NCBI RefSeq assembly: GCF_000299035.1
Contig: NZ_JH921519.1
Coordinates: forward strand, 308,089-372,088
Direction of reading: 5' to 3'
Length of the DNA: 64,000 nucleotides
Source: Bacillus bingmayongensis
Lineage (GTDB): Bacteria > Bacillota > Bacilli > Bacillales > Bacillaceae_G
Every line of letters starts with the position of its first letter. Position 1 is the stretch's first letter. Shown here one piece after another: positions 1-8,423 of this stretch. Below the pieces are notes generated by a model. The model ran no database searches, was not told where the DNA came from, and worked only from the letters and a program-made list of their open reading frames with translations. The position numbers and the translations under genes were made by a program.

Positions 1-1265
1 TGTAAAGCTGCGTTAAAAGGAATCGCACTAGACACACCCTCACTAATCCATCCTTCTGTTCCATCTTCATATACAAGTTTTAACCAATTTATATCGTTGT
101 TTTCATCTTTTTGCTGCGCTTTGACAATAAATGGTGTACCGAACTCTATCATGTTTATTTGCTTACCATTTAAACTTGGCACATTTCTAATACGTGCTTT
201 TGCTGTTTTCACATATCTAACATCTAATTCTGCTAATGGATTTTTTTTCTTTTCACTAGATGTTGTTTTCTTTTTACTTACCGCTTCCGCTGGTTGGGAC
301 TCAAAGAATAGGTCTTTTTTCAAGTAAGCTGTACTCCCTAATCCTATACATAAAGCTAATCCAGCCACAGCAATCATAGTTTTTTTCTTTTTCTTACTTT
401 TCCTTCGATTTAATGCAGTATATTCGTATACAGGTGGCCCAATATTTATGCTTTTAGTCTCTTCTTGCTTAATCTCCTCACCGGCCTGTTTTCGTTGTGC
501 CTCTTCTTTAAACTTTTGTTGCTCCTCTTTACTCATAGCACGGTATTCTCTTAAAAACTGTTCGTATTTAGGCATTACATCTTGCATCAGCCCATAATCC
601 TTAATTTCACCATATTCCAGCCATAACGCTTTTGTACAAAACTGCTTCACTTGTCCTAATGAATGACTCACGAAAAAGATTGTTTTCCCTTGTTCTTTAA
701 ATTCATTCATTCGCTTTAAACACTTATCTGTAAATGTTTGATCACCTACGGACAAGGCTTCATCAATAACTAAAACATCCGGATTAATATTTACAGAAAT
801 TGCAAAACCAAGGCGAGATTTCATACCACTAGAATATTTTTTTACAGGCATATCAATAAACTTACCAATATCGGCAAACTCGATAATTTCTGGTGTTAAT
901 GTATCAATCTCATCTTTACTTAATCCCATCATCAAGCATTTCAATTCAATATTTTCTCGGCCCGTTAACTGGTTATTAAGTCCGGCAGCTATAGCAATAA
1001 GTGCTATTTTACCCTTTATATCAATAGTTCCTGTCGTAGGTGGTGTAATACCAGCAATTAAATTAGACATTGTTGATTTACCAGACCCATTTACGCCAAT
1101 AATACCTATTACATCTCCTTTTTGAGCCTCAAAACTTAAATTTCTTAACGCGTAAAAATCTTCACCAAATCCACCCGGATATATAATATCCTTTAACTTA
1201 TCAGAACTTTTACTATGCATTTTATATTTTTTTGTTACATTATGAAACTTCACTGAATAATTCAT
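1..1265 (-). CDS. tagH: Teichoic acid export ABC transporter ATP-binding protein TagH (partial, C-terminus outside window)
   Basis: ATPase that with TagG exports a glycerol-phosphate type wall polymer across the membrane. About 421 residues are visible and the 3' end lies beyond base 1. Residues 1-250 are a nucleotide-binding domain with Walker A GVNGSGKS (57-64), signature YSSGM and Walker B VLVIDEA. A basic linker is followed by one membrane segment near residues 293-312, a Lys/Ser-rich stretch, and an SH3-like extracytoplasmic part containing WLKLVYEDGTEGWISEG at the window edge. ATP-binding domain, membrane anchor and exported tail is the known TagH plan. The ATG at 1265 follows TGAGGATT. 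tagG ends 15 bases upstream, so the two genes are co-transcribed. Total length cannot be judged here. Confidence 0.93.
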   Translation of the reverse strand, partial: MNYSVKFHNVTKKYKMHSKSSDKLKDIIYPGGFGEDFYALRNLSFEAQKGDVIGIIGVNGSGKSTMSNLIAGITPPTTGTIDIKGKIALIAIAAGLNNQLTGRENIELKCLMMGLSKDEIDTLTPEIIEFADIGKFIDMPVKKYSSGMKSRLGFAISVNINPDVLVIDEALSVGDQTFTDKCLKRMNEFKEQGKTIFFVSHSLGQVKQFCTKALWLEYGEIKDYGLMQDVMPKYEQFLREYRAMSKEEQQKFKEEAQRKQAGEEIKQEETKSINIGPPVYEYTALNRRKSKKKKKTMIAVAGLALCIGLGSTAYLKKDLFFESQPAEAVSKKKTTSSEKKKNPLAELDVRYVKTAKARIRNVPSLNGKQINMIEFGTPFIVKAQQKDENNDINWLKLVYEDGTEGWISEGVSSAIPFNAAL

Positions 1266-1280
1266 TTTTTACAATCCTCA

Positions 1281-2084
1281 TTATAGGTAGTCTACAAAAT
1301 GTTTTCTAAATTTCACATGTACTGCTGTACCAATCAATAGCATAAAGAACACAATGCCCCAGAAATAGAGTGCATACTTTATATCTTCATAAAACCAACC
1401 TGTGCCTAAAAAAGCTTTTCGATAACCTTCGACAATGTAGCATAATGGATTAAGTTGCATAATCTTTTGTAAAGCGAGCGGTAACTTCTCAGGAGTCCAT
1501 AAAATAGGAGTTAAATAGAGTAGCATCCGCATTAAAGATTGCACTATCATTTGTACATCACGCACAATTGTAGATAACGTAGAAGTAATTAAAGAAAACG
1601 CAAAAATGATCATAACTGTAGCAAACATATAATAGATCAATTGAATATAATGGATTGAAATCCCTTGACCCGATACTAAAAATATAAAAGTAACAATGCC
1701 TACTAATATTAGATGTTGATATAAGTTAGACATAATTACATAACTAGGAATGACGCTCATTGGAAAGCTCATCTTTGAAATCATATTCAACCTTGTATAA
1801 ATAGATTTAGAAGCTTGCAAAGTTGCAGGATTAATGAAGAACCATACTGATACACCAGAAATCAACCAATATACAAATGGAACACCATTAACACCTGAAC
1901 CACCTCTTATTGCAATTCCAAAAACAAACCAATAAATGCTCATTTGAATTAAAGGGTTTAACATTTCCCAAACAATGCCTAGATAATTATCTTTATTTGT
2001 ACTTTTAACTTGATAAATAGACAGACGTTTAATTAAATAGAGACTATTTATCTGTTCTTTTAATACCATAATCATTGCATTCAT
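1281..2084 (-). CDS. tagG: Teichoic acid export ABC transporter permease TagG
   Basis: Membrane partner of TagH (ABC-2 permease family), 267 residues, about six membrane segments. The conserved family stretch near residue 40 (YLGIVWEMLNPLIQM) is present, as is the C-terminal LNPLCYIVEGYR motif of polysaccharide and teichoate exporters. I chose the ATG at 2084: GGAGAGG sits nine bases upstream, whereas the in-frame TTG at 2102 overlaps that ribosome site. The start lies one base after the stop of the upstream glycerophosphotransferase gene, indicating translational coupling. tagH follows after 15 bases. Confidence 0.93.
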   Translation of the reverse strand: MNAMIMVLKEQINSLYLIKRLSIYQVKSTNKDNYLGIVWEMLNPLIQMSIYWFVFGIAIRGGSGVNGVPFVYWLISGVSVWFFINPATLQASKSIYTRLNMISKMSFPMSVIPSYVIMSNLYQHLILVGIVTFIFLVSGQGISIHYIQLIYYMFATVMIIFAFSLITSTLSTIVRDVQMIVQSLMRMLLYLTPILWTPEKLPLALQKIMQLNPLCYIVEGYRKAFLGTGWFYEDIKYALYFWGIVFFMLLIGTAVHVKFRKHFVDYL

Positions 2085-2085
2085 T

Positions 2086-3285
2086 TTATTGTGCCTCTCC
2101 AAAAAACACTTTCTCTACTACACGTTTAGATGCAAAACCATCTTCCAAATAACAGTAGTTATTATAGAAAGTATCATATTTTTTTTCAAATTCGCCTAAC
2201 CCATTCCTTGCAAATTTCATAATCTCTTCTAACACACCTTCAGTGGTTGAAACAACTGATCCAGGGGCTTCTTTTTCTAAATCAAAATAAAAACCTCTTA
2301 GTTTATCACGATATGAATCGATATCATACGTATAAAAAATAATAGGTCTTTTCAAGTTTGCATAATCAAAAAAGACAGAAGAATAATCTGTAATTAGCAA
2401 ATCGGATAACACGTATAATTCATTAATATCTACATGATGAGAAAAATCATAAACAAAGCCTTTATATGGTGTTAAATCAAATTGTTCTGCTACTAGATAA
2501 TGCATCCTTAACAAAATGATATAATCAGAACCTAATTTTTGTTGTAAAAGGCTTAAATTCAATTGCAAGTCTAATTTGTAACGCCCTTTACCATAGAATT
2601 GATCATCTCTCCATGTTGGAGCATATAGAATGATTTTTTTATCTACAGGTAAACCATTCTTTTTCTTTAACTCTTCAATCTTCTTACAATTATTGTTTAC
2701 ATATAAAAAGTCATTTCGAGGATATCCAGCTTCAATTACATTTTTCTTAAATTGAAACGCCCTTTGAAAAATTACTGTTGAATATGCATTAGGTGATAAT
2801 AAATAATCCCAATTTTGCGCTTCTCTTTTAAAATTCTCTTTATATTTTTCTGTAGTTGTTCCTGGCATATAAACTTCTTTCATATCCATAGCTAATTTCT
2901 TTAATGGTGTACCATGCCAAGTTTGTACATAAGTGGTGTGCTTCGGTTTTGGAAGCCACAACGGCATGCGGCTATTTGTAATCCAATACTGTGCACGTGC
3001 CATTGAAACAAACCAGCGAAGAGAAAAACGTTTCATATATGGGATGTTTTCTTTTTCAAACCGTTCTGTATAATTTTTATTTACACTCCAAATCAATTGG
3101 AATTCTTCATTTTGCTGTTTCATATACTCGTATATCGCACGTGGATTACAACTATACTGTTTCCCAGAGAAGCTTTCAAAAACAACTAAATTTTTTTGAG
3201 CAGGTAAGTAGCTACAAATAACAAATATTGCCTTACAAAGAAACTTTACGATCCGATGATTTTTTATTCTTTTCAATACACTCAT
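2086..3285 (-). CDS. CDP-glycerol glycerophosphotransferase, TagF-like
   Basis: Transfers glycerol-phosphate from CDP-glycerol to a growing lipid-linked chain (Glyphos_transf family, membrane-associated cytoplasmic enzyme). The 399 residues contain the hallmark WHGTPLKKL, ILYAPTWRDD and a C-terminal LLITDYSSVFFDYANL block followed by PIIFYTYD. The WHGTPLKKL form is typical of chain-extending TagF-type enzymes, but this protein lacks the long N-terminal half of classical TagF, so whether it polymerises or adds a single unit is unclear. The ATG at 3285 is preceded by AAGGTG. It lies in a tag cluster directly upstream of tagG and appears to have its own promoter at 3318-3346. Confidence 0.88.
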   Translation of the reverse strand: MSVLKRIKNHRIVKFLCKAIFVICSYLPAQKNLVVFESFSGKQYSCNPRAIYEYMKQQNEEFQLIWSVNKNYTERFEKENIPYMKRFSLRWFVSMARAQYWITNSRMPLWLPKPKHTTYVQTWHGTPLKKLAMDMKEVYMPGTTTEKYKENFKREAQNWDYLLSPNAYSTVIFQRAFQFKKNVIEAGYPRNDFLYVNNNCKKIEELKKKNGLPVDKKIILYAPTWRDDQFYGKGRYKLDLQLNLSLLQQKLGSDYIILLRMHYLVAEQFDLTPYKGFVYDFSHHVDINELYVLSDLLITDYSSVFFDYANLKRPIIFYTYDIDSYRDKLRGFYFDLEKEAPGSVVSTTEGVLEEIMKFARNGLGEFEKKYDTFYNNYCYLEDGFASKRVVEKVFFGEAQ

Positions 3286-3317
3286 ATTATTAATACACCT
3301 TCTAACTACAATTAGCC

Positions 3318-3346
3318 ATTTTATAAATTATTTCTCTTTTAAACAA
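3318..3346 (-). promoter_or_regulatory. Putative SigA promoter for the 3285 glycerophosphotransferase-tagG-tagH unit
   Basis: On the minus strand a TTGTTT box (3341-3346) is separated by 17 bases from TAAAAT (3318-3323), about 33 bases before the start codon. The spacing is ideal but both boxes are imperfect. It lies downstream of the terminator at 3376-3416, which supports a separate transcript for this gene, tagG and tagH. Confidence 0.4.
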
Positions 3347-3375
3347 CATACGAACAATTACACTCTTATATAAAT

Positions 3376-3416
3376 AAAAAAGCTAAGTAATTTTCATGAA
3401 CCTCACCTAGCCTTTT
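3376..3416 (-). terminator. Intrinsic terminator after the TagB-like gene
   Basis: On the minus strand GGCTAGGTGAGG and its imperfect complement ACTTAGCT form a stem, followed by a run of T. It follows the stop at 3434 and separates tagD plus the TagB-like gene from the next gene of the cluster. Confidence 0.6.
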
Positions 3417-3433
3417 CCCTCTTACAACATGAT

Positions 3434-4612
3434 TTAAAGCTCGACTTCATTTTGACTAAATAAGTAATTTACCAAATTCCTACTTGAATTCCCATTTGAA
3501 TATTGATTCCAATGTACATTAAATTGCTTCATTTTTTCGGTATCAAAGGAATAATTTTGTATCGTCTCAATGACTTCAGCTGAACTATATACAACAGGCC
3601 CAGGGGCATTGGATATAAAACCTTCTATGATTCCTCTTTTTTTCGCATATTTCTTTAAATCATATGTGAAAAATATCATTGGCTTATTTAGTAAACAAAA
3701 TTCAAAAGGTACAGAGGAATAATCTGTTATTAAAATATCTGTTACTAAAAACAAATCATTTATATTAGGATATAAAGAATAGTCATATAAAAAATTTTTA
3801 TATGTTTCCTTGTATTCCATTTTATTTCTGATAGCAGGATGTAATTTAATGACAAGTATATATTCGTCTTTTAAAGCTTCATACATTGCATCAATATTTA
3901 AATGTAAATCAAAATCTTCCAACTCTTTATCTCTAAAAGTCGGAGCATATAAAATTACTTTTTTCTGTTTTAACTCCGGATTACTACAAACAAGATTATT
4001 AATAATGTGTGTTTGATTGTCTTTATTAAAAAATAAATCCGTGCGTGGAATACCTGTTTTTAATATATTTTCGGGGGTGATTCCAAATGCATTTATATAA
4101 ATTTCTGCTAATGCATCTGATCCTACAACAATCTTATGAAAATTGTTATATACTCTTAAGAATCTATTTTGAGCATATTTACTTCTCCTTTTAAATGAAG
4201 GAGCTAATAATCCAAACTTTTTAATGGCACCTGCCGCATGCCAAATTTGAATACACTCTACGCCGCTTCTAAATTGCACTGTAGATAGAGATCCAAAATA
4301 ATTATCAATAATAACACGTTGAGATGTTGCTAAATGATATATTGCTTGTACCGTTTGTACTATGTTTTTTGTTTCAAATGCGAATGACTTTACATCCGGA
4401 TAACTTTTCACTTCATACTTACAAGTTGATTTATATAAAAAAACAACTTCACAATCTATATGTTGCCTCTTCATCTCTTCATAGATAAAGATAAGGTTTT
4501 CCCCATACGACATAATAAAGGTTACCTTTTTTTTAAGAGGAAATAACTTTGCTATACTAAATAGGATTTTGAATACAATTAGATATACTGTTATAATAAA
4601 TTCTCGAAACAT
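3434..4612 (-). CDS. CDP-glycerol glycerophosphotransferase, TagB-like
   Basis: Second member of the Glyphos_transf family in this cluster, 392 residues. It has an N-terminal hydrophobic stretch (residues about 5-25), the variant motif IWHAAGAIKKFG, VILYAPTFRDKE, and ITDYSSVPFEF near residue 305. The WHAAGAIKKFG version is the one seen in TagB-type primases that add the first glycerol-phosphate to the linkage unit, so a priming role is inferred. It starts six bases after the tagD stop, so it is translated from the tagD transcript. Codon use is AT-rich like its neighbours. Confidence 0.87.
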   Translation of the reverse strand: MFREFIITVYLIVFKILFSIAKLFPLKKKVTFIMSYGENLIFIYEEMKRQHIDCEVVFLYKSTCKYEVKSYPDVKSFAFETKNIVQTVQAIYHLATSQRVIIDNYFGSLSTVQFRSGVECIQIWHAAGAIKKFGLLAPSFKRRSKYAQNRFLRVYNNFHKIVVGSDALAEIYINAFGITPENILKTGIPRTDLFFNKDNQTHIINNLVCSNPELKQKKVILYAPTFRDKELEDFDLHLNIDAMYEALKDEYILVIKLHPAIRNKMEYKETYKNFLYDYSLYPNINDLFLVTDILITDYSSVPFEFCLLNKPMIFFTYDLKKYAKKRGIIEGFISNAPGPVVYSSAEVIETIQNYSFDTEKMKQFNVHWNQYSNGNSSRNLVNYLFSQNEVEL

Positions 4613-4618
4613 ACTATA

Positions 4619-5014
4619 CTACCTAGCAACTAGCACTAGCTCCTGTTTAATTTTAGTCGTAGAAATTCCAATTGTTCTTGGTAAATAAACAACTTCACAG
4701 TGTTCTTTTAAGAAATCGAACTGCCCTTCCCAGTCATCACCCATTACAAAGATATCTACATCTTGTTCTTGTACATCTCGTACTTTTTGTTCCCAATGAT
4801 TTTCAGGAATTACCTCATCTACATAACGAACTGCTTCTAAAATCATTTTACGATTTTCATAACTATGATAAGACTTTTTATTCTTTAATTTATTAAACTC
4901 ATCTGAAGAAACAGCAACGATTAAATAATCTCCTAGATCTTTCGCTCTCTTCAACAAGTTAATATGTCCCCAGTGCAATAAATCGAAAGTGCCATATGTA
5001 ATAACCTTTTTCAT
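4619..5014 (-). CDS. tagD: Glycerol-3-phosphate cytidylyltransferase TagD
   Basis: Makes CDP-glycerol from CTP and glycerol-3-phosphate, the donor used by the two adjacent glycerophosphotransferases. 131 residues, the usual size for TagD. The nucleotidyltransferase signature GTFDLLHWGHINLL (HxGH) lies at residues 6-19 and the C-terminal RTIGISTTKI motif is intact. The reading frame is open up to 5095, but the ATG at 5014 has AGGGGG seven bases upstream and gives the family's standard N-terminus (MKKVITYGTFD). It begins the tagD - TagB-like pair and has a likely extended -10 promoter at 5189-5197. Confidence 0.95.
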   Translation of the reverse strand: MKKVITYGTFDLLHWGHINLLKRAKDLGDYLIVAVSSDEFNKLKNKKSYHSYENRKMILEAVRYVDEVIPENHWEQKVRDVQEQDVDIFVMGDDWEGQFDFLKEHCEVVYLPRTIGISTTKIKQELVLVAR

Positions 5015-5188
5015 AATCATGCCCCCTGTGAAGTATTCTTGTTTTATAATTATTTTGTTTAAAAATATCTTTAAATTAGGGATTCTCCTACACATCTGAA
5101 TGGTAAGAAAAACTCAATTTTACCAACGTAAATCTAACAAAAATTTACATTATATTTACATTAAGTTCACACGAAATTCACAAGAGTG

Positions 5189-5197
5189 ATTATAACA
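5189..5197 (-). promoter_or_regulatory. tagD: Extended -10 element for tagD
   Basis: The minus strand reads TGTTATAAT, an extended -10 (TGnTATAAT) matching the SigA consensus. No good -35 lies 17 bases upstream, though two TTGTCA copies occur nearby at wrong spacing. Activity is inferred. Confidence 0.45.
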
Positions 5198-5310
5198 TAA
5201 TTTTTATTGACAAACTATGACAACCATCTAACAATTCTTGTCATATTCAGTCGATAAAAGCGTTTTTTTGTCTAATATTACAACCCTTTACGTATCTTCT
5301 TGTATTTACA

Positions 5311-5348
5311 AAAAAAGTGCCAAGAAAATATTCCCTTGGCACTTTTTT
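5311..5348. terminator. Bidirectional intrinsic terminator after mbl
   Basis: A perfect 14-base inverted repeat, AAAAAAGTGCCAAG and its complement, with a 10-base loop. A and T tracts flank it on both strands. It lies 27 bases beyond the mbl stop and ends the mbl transcript. Confidence 0.88.
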
Positions 5349-5374
5349 ACTATTTCTTTTATAAATTTTTAATT

Positions 5375-6376
5375 TTACTTCAACATACGACGTGGCAATT
5401 TATCAATATTCTCTAACATAATACCTGTACCAACAGCAACACAGTGCATTGGATTTTCAGCGATTAGTACTGGTACTTTTAATTCTTCTGCTAGAAGCAT
5501 GTCGATACCGTGTAGTAATGCGCCGCCGCCTGTTAAGATAACACCGCGGTCAATGATGTCTGCAGATAGTTCTGGTGGTGTACGCTCTAATACACCTTTT
5601 GCAGCTTGTACAATGATAGAAGCGTTTTCTTTTAGTGCTTCCGTAATTTCTTCTGAACATACTGTGATTGTACGTGGTAAGCCTGTTACCATGTCACGTC
5701 CACGAATTTCAAGTTCTTCACTACGTGCACCTGGGAATACTGTACCGACTTTAATTTTAATATCTTCTGATGTACGTTCCCCGATTAATAACTTATACTT
5801 GCGTTTAATATAGTTTAGGATCTCCATATCAAACTTGTCACCGGCCATTTTGATAGAGGAGGAGGTAACAATATCACCCATTGAAAGTACGGCAATATCT
5901 GTTGTACCCCCGCCGATATCAACAACCATATTTCCGCTCGGTTGGAAGATTTCCATACCAGCACCAACAGCAGATACTTTTGGTTCTTCTTCTAAGAATA
6001 CTGTTTTACCACCTGAACGTTCAGCAGCTTCACGAATTGCTTTTTGTTCGACAGATGTGATATTTGTTGGACAACAAATTAAAATGCGAGGTTTTGAAAA
6101 GAAGCTCTTCACGTCCAGTTTGTTAATAAAATACTTTAACATTGCTTCTGTAATTTCAAAATCTGCGATTACACCATCTTTAAGCGGACGAATCGCTACA
6201 ATATTACCAGGTGTACGTCCTACCATACTTCTTGCTTCTTCACCTACCGCTAATACTTTTCCAGTATTGCGATCAATTGCTACAACAGACGGTTCGTTTA
6301 AAACGATCCCTTTACCCTTTACATGAATTAATACGTTAGCCGTGCCTAGGTCAATTCCGATATCTCTCGCAAACAT
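5375..6376 (-). CDS. mbl: Cell-shape actin homologue Mbl (MreB family)
   Basis: MreB-like ATPase that organises cylindrical wall synthesis under the membrane. The 333 residues match the family length. The N-terminal amphipathic/phosphate loop IGIDLGTANV, the second phosphate loop VDIGGGTTDIAV and the adenine motif LTGGGALLHG are all intact. The frame is open to 6403, but the ATG at 6376 follows a perfect AAGGAGG and gives the family's MFARDIGIDLG N-terminus. The spoIIID-mbl order matches other bacilli and identifies it as Mbl rather than MreB or MreBH. Confidence 0.95.
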   Translation of the reverse strand: MFARDIGIDLGTANVLIHVKGKGIVLNEPSVVAIDRNTGKVLAVGEEARSMVGRTPGNIVAIRPLKDGVIADFEITEAMLKYFINKLDVKSFFSKPRILICCPTNITSVEQKAIREAAERSGGKTVFLEEEPKVSAVGAGMEIFQPSGNMVVDIGGGTTDIAVLSMGDIVTSSSIKMAGDKFDMEILNYIKRKYKLLIGERTSEDIKIKVGTVFPGARSEELEIRGRDMVTGLPRTITVCSEEITEALKENASIIVQAAKGVLERTPPELSADIIDRGVILTGGGALLHGIDMLLAEELKVPVLIAENPMHCVAVGTGIMLENIDKLPRRMLK

Positions 6377-6538
6377 TCCTGTTTTTTCCTCCTTGATATT
6401 CAAAATCAGGTTGTACCCGAATTCTATTACACCTAATTCCTGATTTTATCATAATTTTAACGGAAACGTAATATTTGAAAAGATAATTCTTCTGAAAAAT
6501 GTTCCGTAATAATCAAGGAATGTTTGCCATATCATAAA

Positions 6539-6811
6539 TTATTGCCGCACGATTTTTTCTGTATCTTCTTTTCGATACTTCTGCTTCGTCGCTTCCCCGC
6601 CTCTTAGATGGCGAATCGACTTATGATAATCTAGAATTTCTTTCACTTCATTTGCGAGCTCTGGATTAATTTCTGGTAAACGTTCTGTCAAATCTTTATG
6701 AACTGTACTCTTTGATACTCCAAACTCTTTCGCAATCACACGAACTGTTTTTCTTGTCTCCACGATATACTTGCCAATCTTGATAGTTCTCTCTTTGATG
6801 TAATCGTGCAC
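6539..6811 (-). CDS. spoIIID: Mother-cell transcription factor SpoIIID
   Basis: Small DNA-binding regulator of SigE-dependent mother-cell genes during sporulation. From the GTG at 6811 the protein has 90 residues. A helix-turn-helix (RVIAKEFGVSKSTVHKDL, residues 23-40) is followed by the basic C-terminal helix with HLRGGEATKQKYRK, which also contacts DNA. AGGGAGG lies eight bases before the GTG. The frame remains open upstream to 6937, but that extension has no ribosome site and no family counterpart. It sits upstream of mbl, as in other bacilli. Confidence 0.94.
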   Translation of the reverse strand: MHDYIKERTIKIGKYIVETRKTVRVIAKEFGVSKSTVHKDLTERLPEINPELANEVKEILDYHKSIRHLRGGEATKQKYRKEDTEKIVRQ

Positions 6812-7142
6812 ACCACTCGCCTCCCTATATTGGATGTGAGAAGTGTGAAATGAGACTCGCTGCATATGACTAAGAAGTAAATTCGAGTGCTGTTTGTAAG
6901 CGTTAAGCATTCTGGAATTTATAATGAAATGATTCACGATTTCTCACCTCAAACACTCTCTTTGCATTGGTTTATATCATTGTATTGCTCGCATTACTGA
7001 TATATGCTACAAGTTGAGTATTTTTGAGGACTAAGATGACAAAAATTTATTTTTTAAATAAAAAAACACATAAAAAGCTTTATATAAACTTCTCATGTGT
7101 TTTTGGTATCTCATAAAAATGAATCAATTCATTTTTAATATA
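6812..7142. other. Intergenic region upstream of spoIIID
   Basis: About 330 bases carrying the spoIIID control region and, at its far end, the terminator of the deacetylase-like gene. A SigE-type CATATGCA box is visible on the minus strand but no convincing -35 partner was found. Nothing else was recognised. Confidence 0.5.
7061..7104 (-). terminator. Intrinsic terminator after the deacetylase-like gene
   Basis: Minus-strand hairpin with arms AAAACACAT and ATGTGTTTT around a long AT-rich loop, ending in a T run. Confidence 0.65.
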
Positions 7143-7982
7143 TTATTTTTTAGTAGCTTTCTGCTCACCGGAAACAATTTTGGAAAATTGATTCATTGTG
7201 GTATCCGTAGAAATGGACCAACGCTTAATTTCTAATGGATCCTGTTCTGATGTTGCATAACCTTGCGAACTAGTAAATGCTAAAGACATTTTCAATTCCT
7301 TTAACACTTCAATAGTCTCTTTATTGTATTTCCCTAATGGATATGACATATATTTTGTTTTTAAGATTTGTTGACTCTTTGCCATATCATTTTTAACTTC
7401 ATTTTTTGTTTTACTTGTTAAAGCTGGTGAACCATTAACATCATCACGCAGATTATGTGTGTGACTTCCAAATTCAAAGACATCTTTCATTTTATTCATT
7501 TCCACTTTACTTAATGGTTGGACTTTTTGAACATTCAATTTTTGTTCTTTGTCTACGATTTTAGAAGTAACCGCAAACGAAACTGCATGCATTTTATATT
7601 TTTTCAAAACAGGATATGCATATACATAATTTGATTTTGATGAATTATCAAAAGTAATTAAAACACTTTTTTCAGGAAGTTTCTTTTTTTCTTTCATAAA
7701 CTCATTAAATTCTTTTAATGTAAGAGCATGATACTTATTATCAGCCAAATATTTCATTTGCTTTTCAAACATTTCAACAGATAAAGCTGTGTTCCGATTT
7801 TTCAGTTCTGGGCTTACCTTTTTATCTTTATCCTTTGATAAATAATAATAAGTCAAAACTGGGATTTTTTGTTCTTCACTACCTTTACTAAAAACAGCAA
7901 ATAAGATTCCACCAATCAACACAACTGCTGCAGCAATAAAAATAAATAATTTTTTTGAACCTTTACTCTCTCTAGCTTTCAA
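7143..7982 (-). CDS. Polysaccharide-deacetylase-like membrane-anchored protein, probably catalytically altered
   Basis: 279 residues from a TTG at 7982 that has GAGGGGGAG seven bases upstream; the frame stays open to 8045 without a better start. A signal-anchor helix at about residues 12-32 places the rest outside the membrane. The remainder resembles the NodB/polysaccharide deacetylase fold: IPVLTYYYLS, then VLITFDNSSKS (110-113 TFDN where active enzymes have TFDD), then FGSHTHNLRD near 174, then YPLGKYN. The second metal-binding Asp is Asn and the second His of the usual pair is not in place, so deacetylase activity is doubtful. It may be a binding or regulatory pseudoenzyme. It lies among sporulation genes, but a link is not shown. 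Confidence 0.75.
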   Translation of the reverse strand: MKARESKGSKKLFIFIAAAVVLIGGILFAVFSKGSEEQKIPVLTYYYLSKDKDKKVSPELKNRNTALSVEMFEKQMKYLADNKYHALTLKEFNEFMKEKKKLPEKSVLITFDNSSKSNYVYAYPVLKKYKMHAVSFAVTSKIVDKEQKLNVQKVQPLSKVEMNKMKDVFEFGSHTHNLRDDVNGSPALTSKTKNEVKNDMAKSQQILKTKYMSYPLGKYNKETIEVLKELKMSLAFTSSQGYATSEQDPLEIKRWSISTDTTMNQFSKIVSGEQKATKK

Positions 7983-8111
7983 TCTAAAACTCCCCCTCAA
8001 ACACAACAAAAAACGCAGTATTTTTAAAATTACACTGCACCTCAATATTGCTTTCTTATGTAAAAATCACAATTAGTATTATACGTTTAAAAGTTGGAAA
8101 TTCCAATAGGT

Positions 8112-8150
8112 GTATAAAAAGAAAGACACCCGCTAATTATAGGAGTGTCA
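8112..8150 (-). terminator. Intrinsic terminator overlapping the stop of the 44-residue protein gene
   Basis: Minus-strand stem GACACTCC / GGGTGTC with a 10-base loop, followed by TTTCTTTTT. The stop codon of the small gene lies inside the 5' arm. Confidence 0.72.
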
Positions 8151-8282
8151 TTCTTCTCGATCACATTCTTCTTCTAGTAATTGATGGTGGGGAACTTCTT
8201 TCTTACTAGCAATGTAATAATATAAAGTAAATAAAATAAACAATAAAATAAGAGCAATCGACAGAACAAATAAAAATGACAC
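8148..8282 (-). CDS. Small single-pass membrane protein (44 residues), unrecognised
   Basis: Starts at a GTG at 8282 with AGGAGGGG five bases upstream and ends at a TGA embedded in its own terminator. Residues 2-24 are one uninterrupted hydrophobic helix (FLFVLSIALILLFILFTLYYY), with no charged residue. The tail (KKEVPHHQLLEEECDREE) begins basic and ends acidic, suggesting N-out or N-in single-span topology with a cytoplasmic tail. Strong ribosome site, own terminator and isolation from spoIIQ by that gene's terminator argue it is a real gene. It lies between spoIIQ and the deacetylase-like gene. I do not recognise the family. Confidence 0.7.
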   Translation of the reverse strand: MSFLFVLSIALILLFILFTLYYYIASKKEVPHHQLLEEECDREE

Positions 8283-8381
8283 AGAATCCCCTCCTTTTCT
8301 TAATATATATTCGAGAATTCTGTCCAATTTCCTTGTTATTGCTATTTTTTCCGAAAAACGAATTATTTTTATATAATAGTA

Positions 8382-8416
8382 AAAAAATCAGTCCCCCTAG
8401 TAAGAACTGATTTTTT
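8382..8416 (-). terminator. Intrinsic terminator of spoIIQ
   Basis: Arms AAAAAATCAGT and ACTGATTTTTT with a 14-base loop, located 8 bases past the spoIIQ stop. Confidence 0.85.
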
Positions 8417-8423
8417 CATTTTA

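Larger units (their letters stand above)
5015..5374. other. Intergenic region between tagD and mbl
   Basis: About 360 bases without a gene. It holds the tagD promoter region, several AT-rich direct runs, and the bidirectional hairpin at 5311-5348. No coding potential or RNA family was recognised. Confidence 0.6.

Noticed and set aside
97-327. 76-codon plus-strand frame opposite tagH
   Set aside because: Antisense to the clearly coding tagH tail; no ribosome site.
6812-6937. N-terminal extension of SpoIIID by 42 residues
   Set aside because: No ribosome site, no resemblance to the family, and the GTG at 6811 has a strong site at correct spacing.
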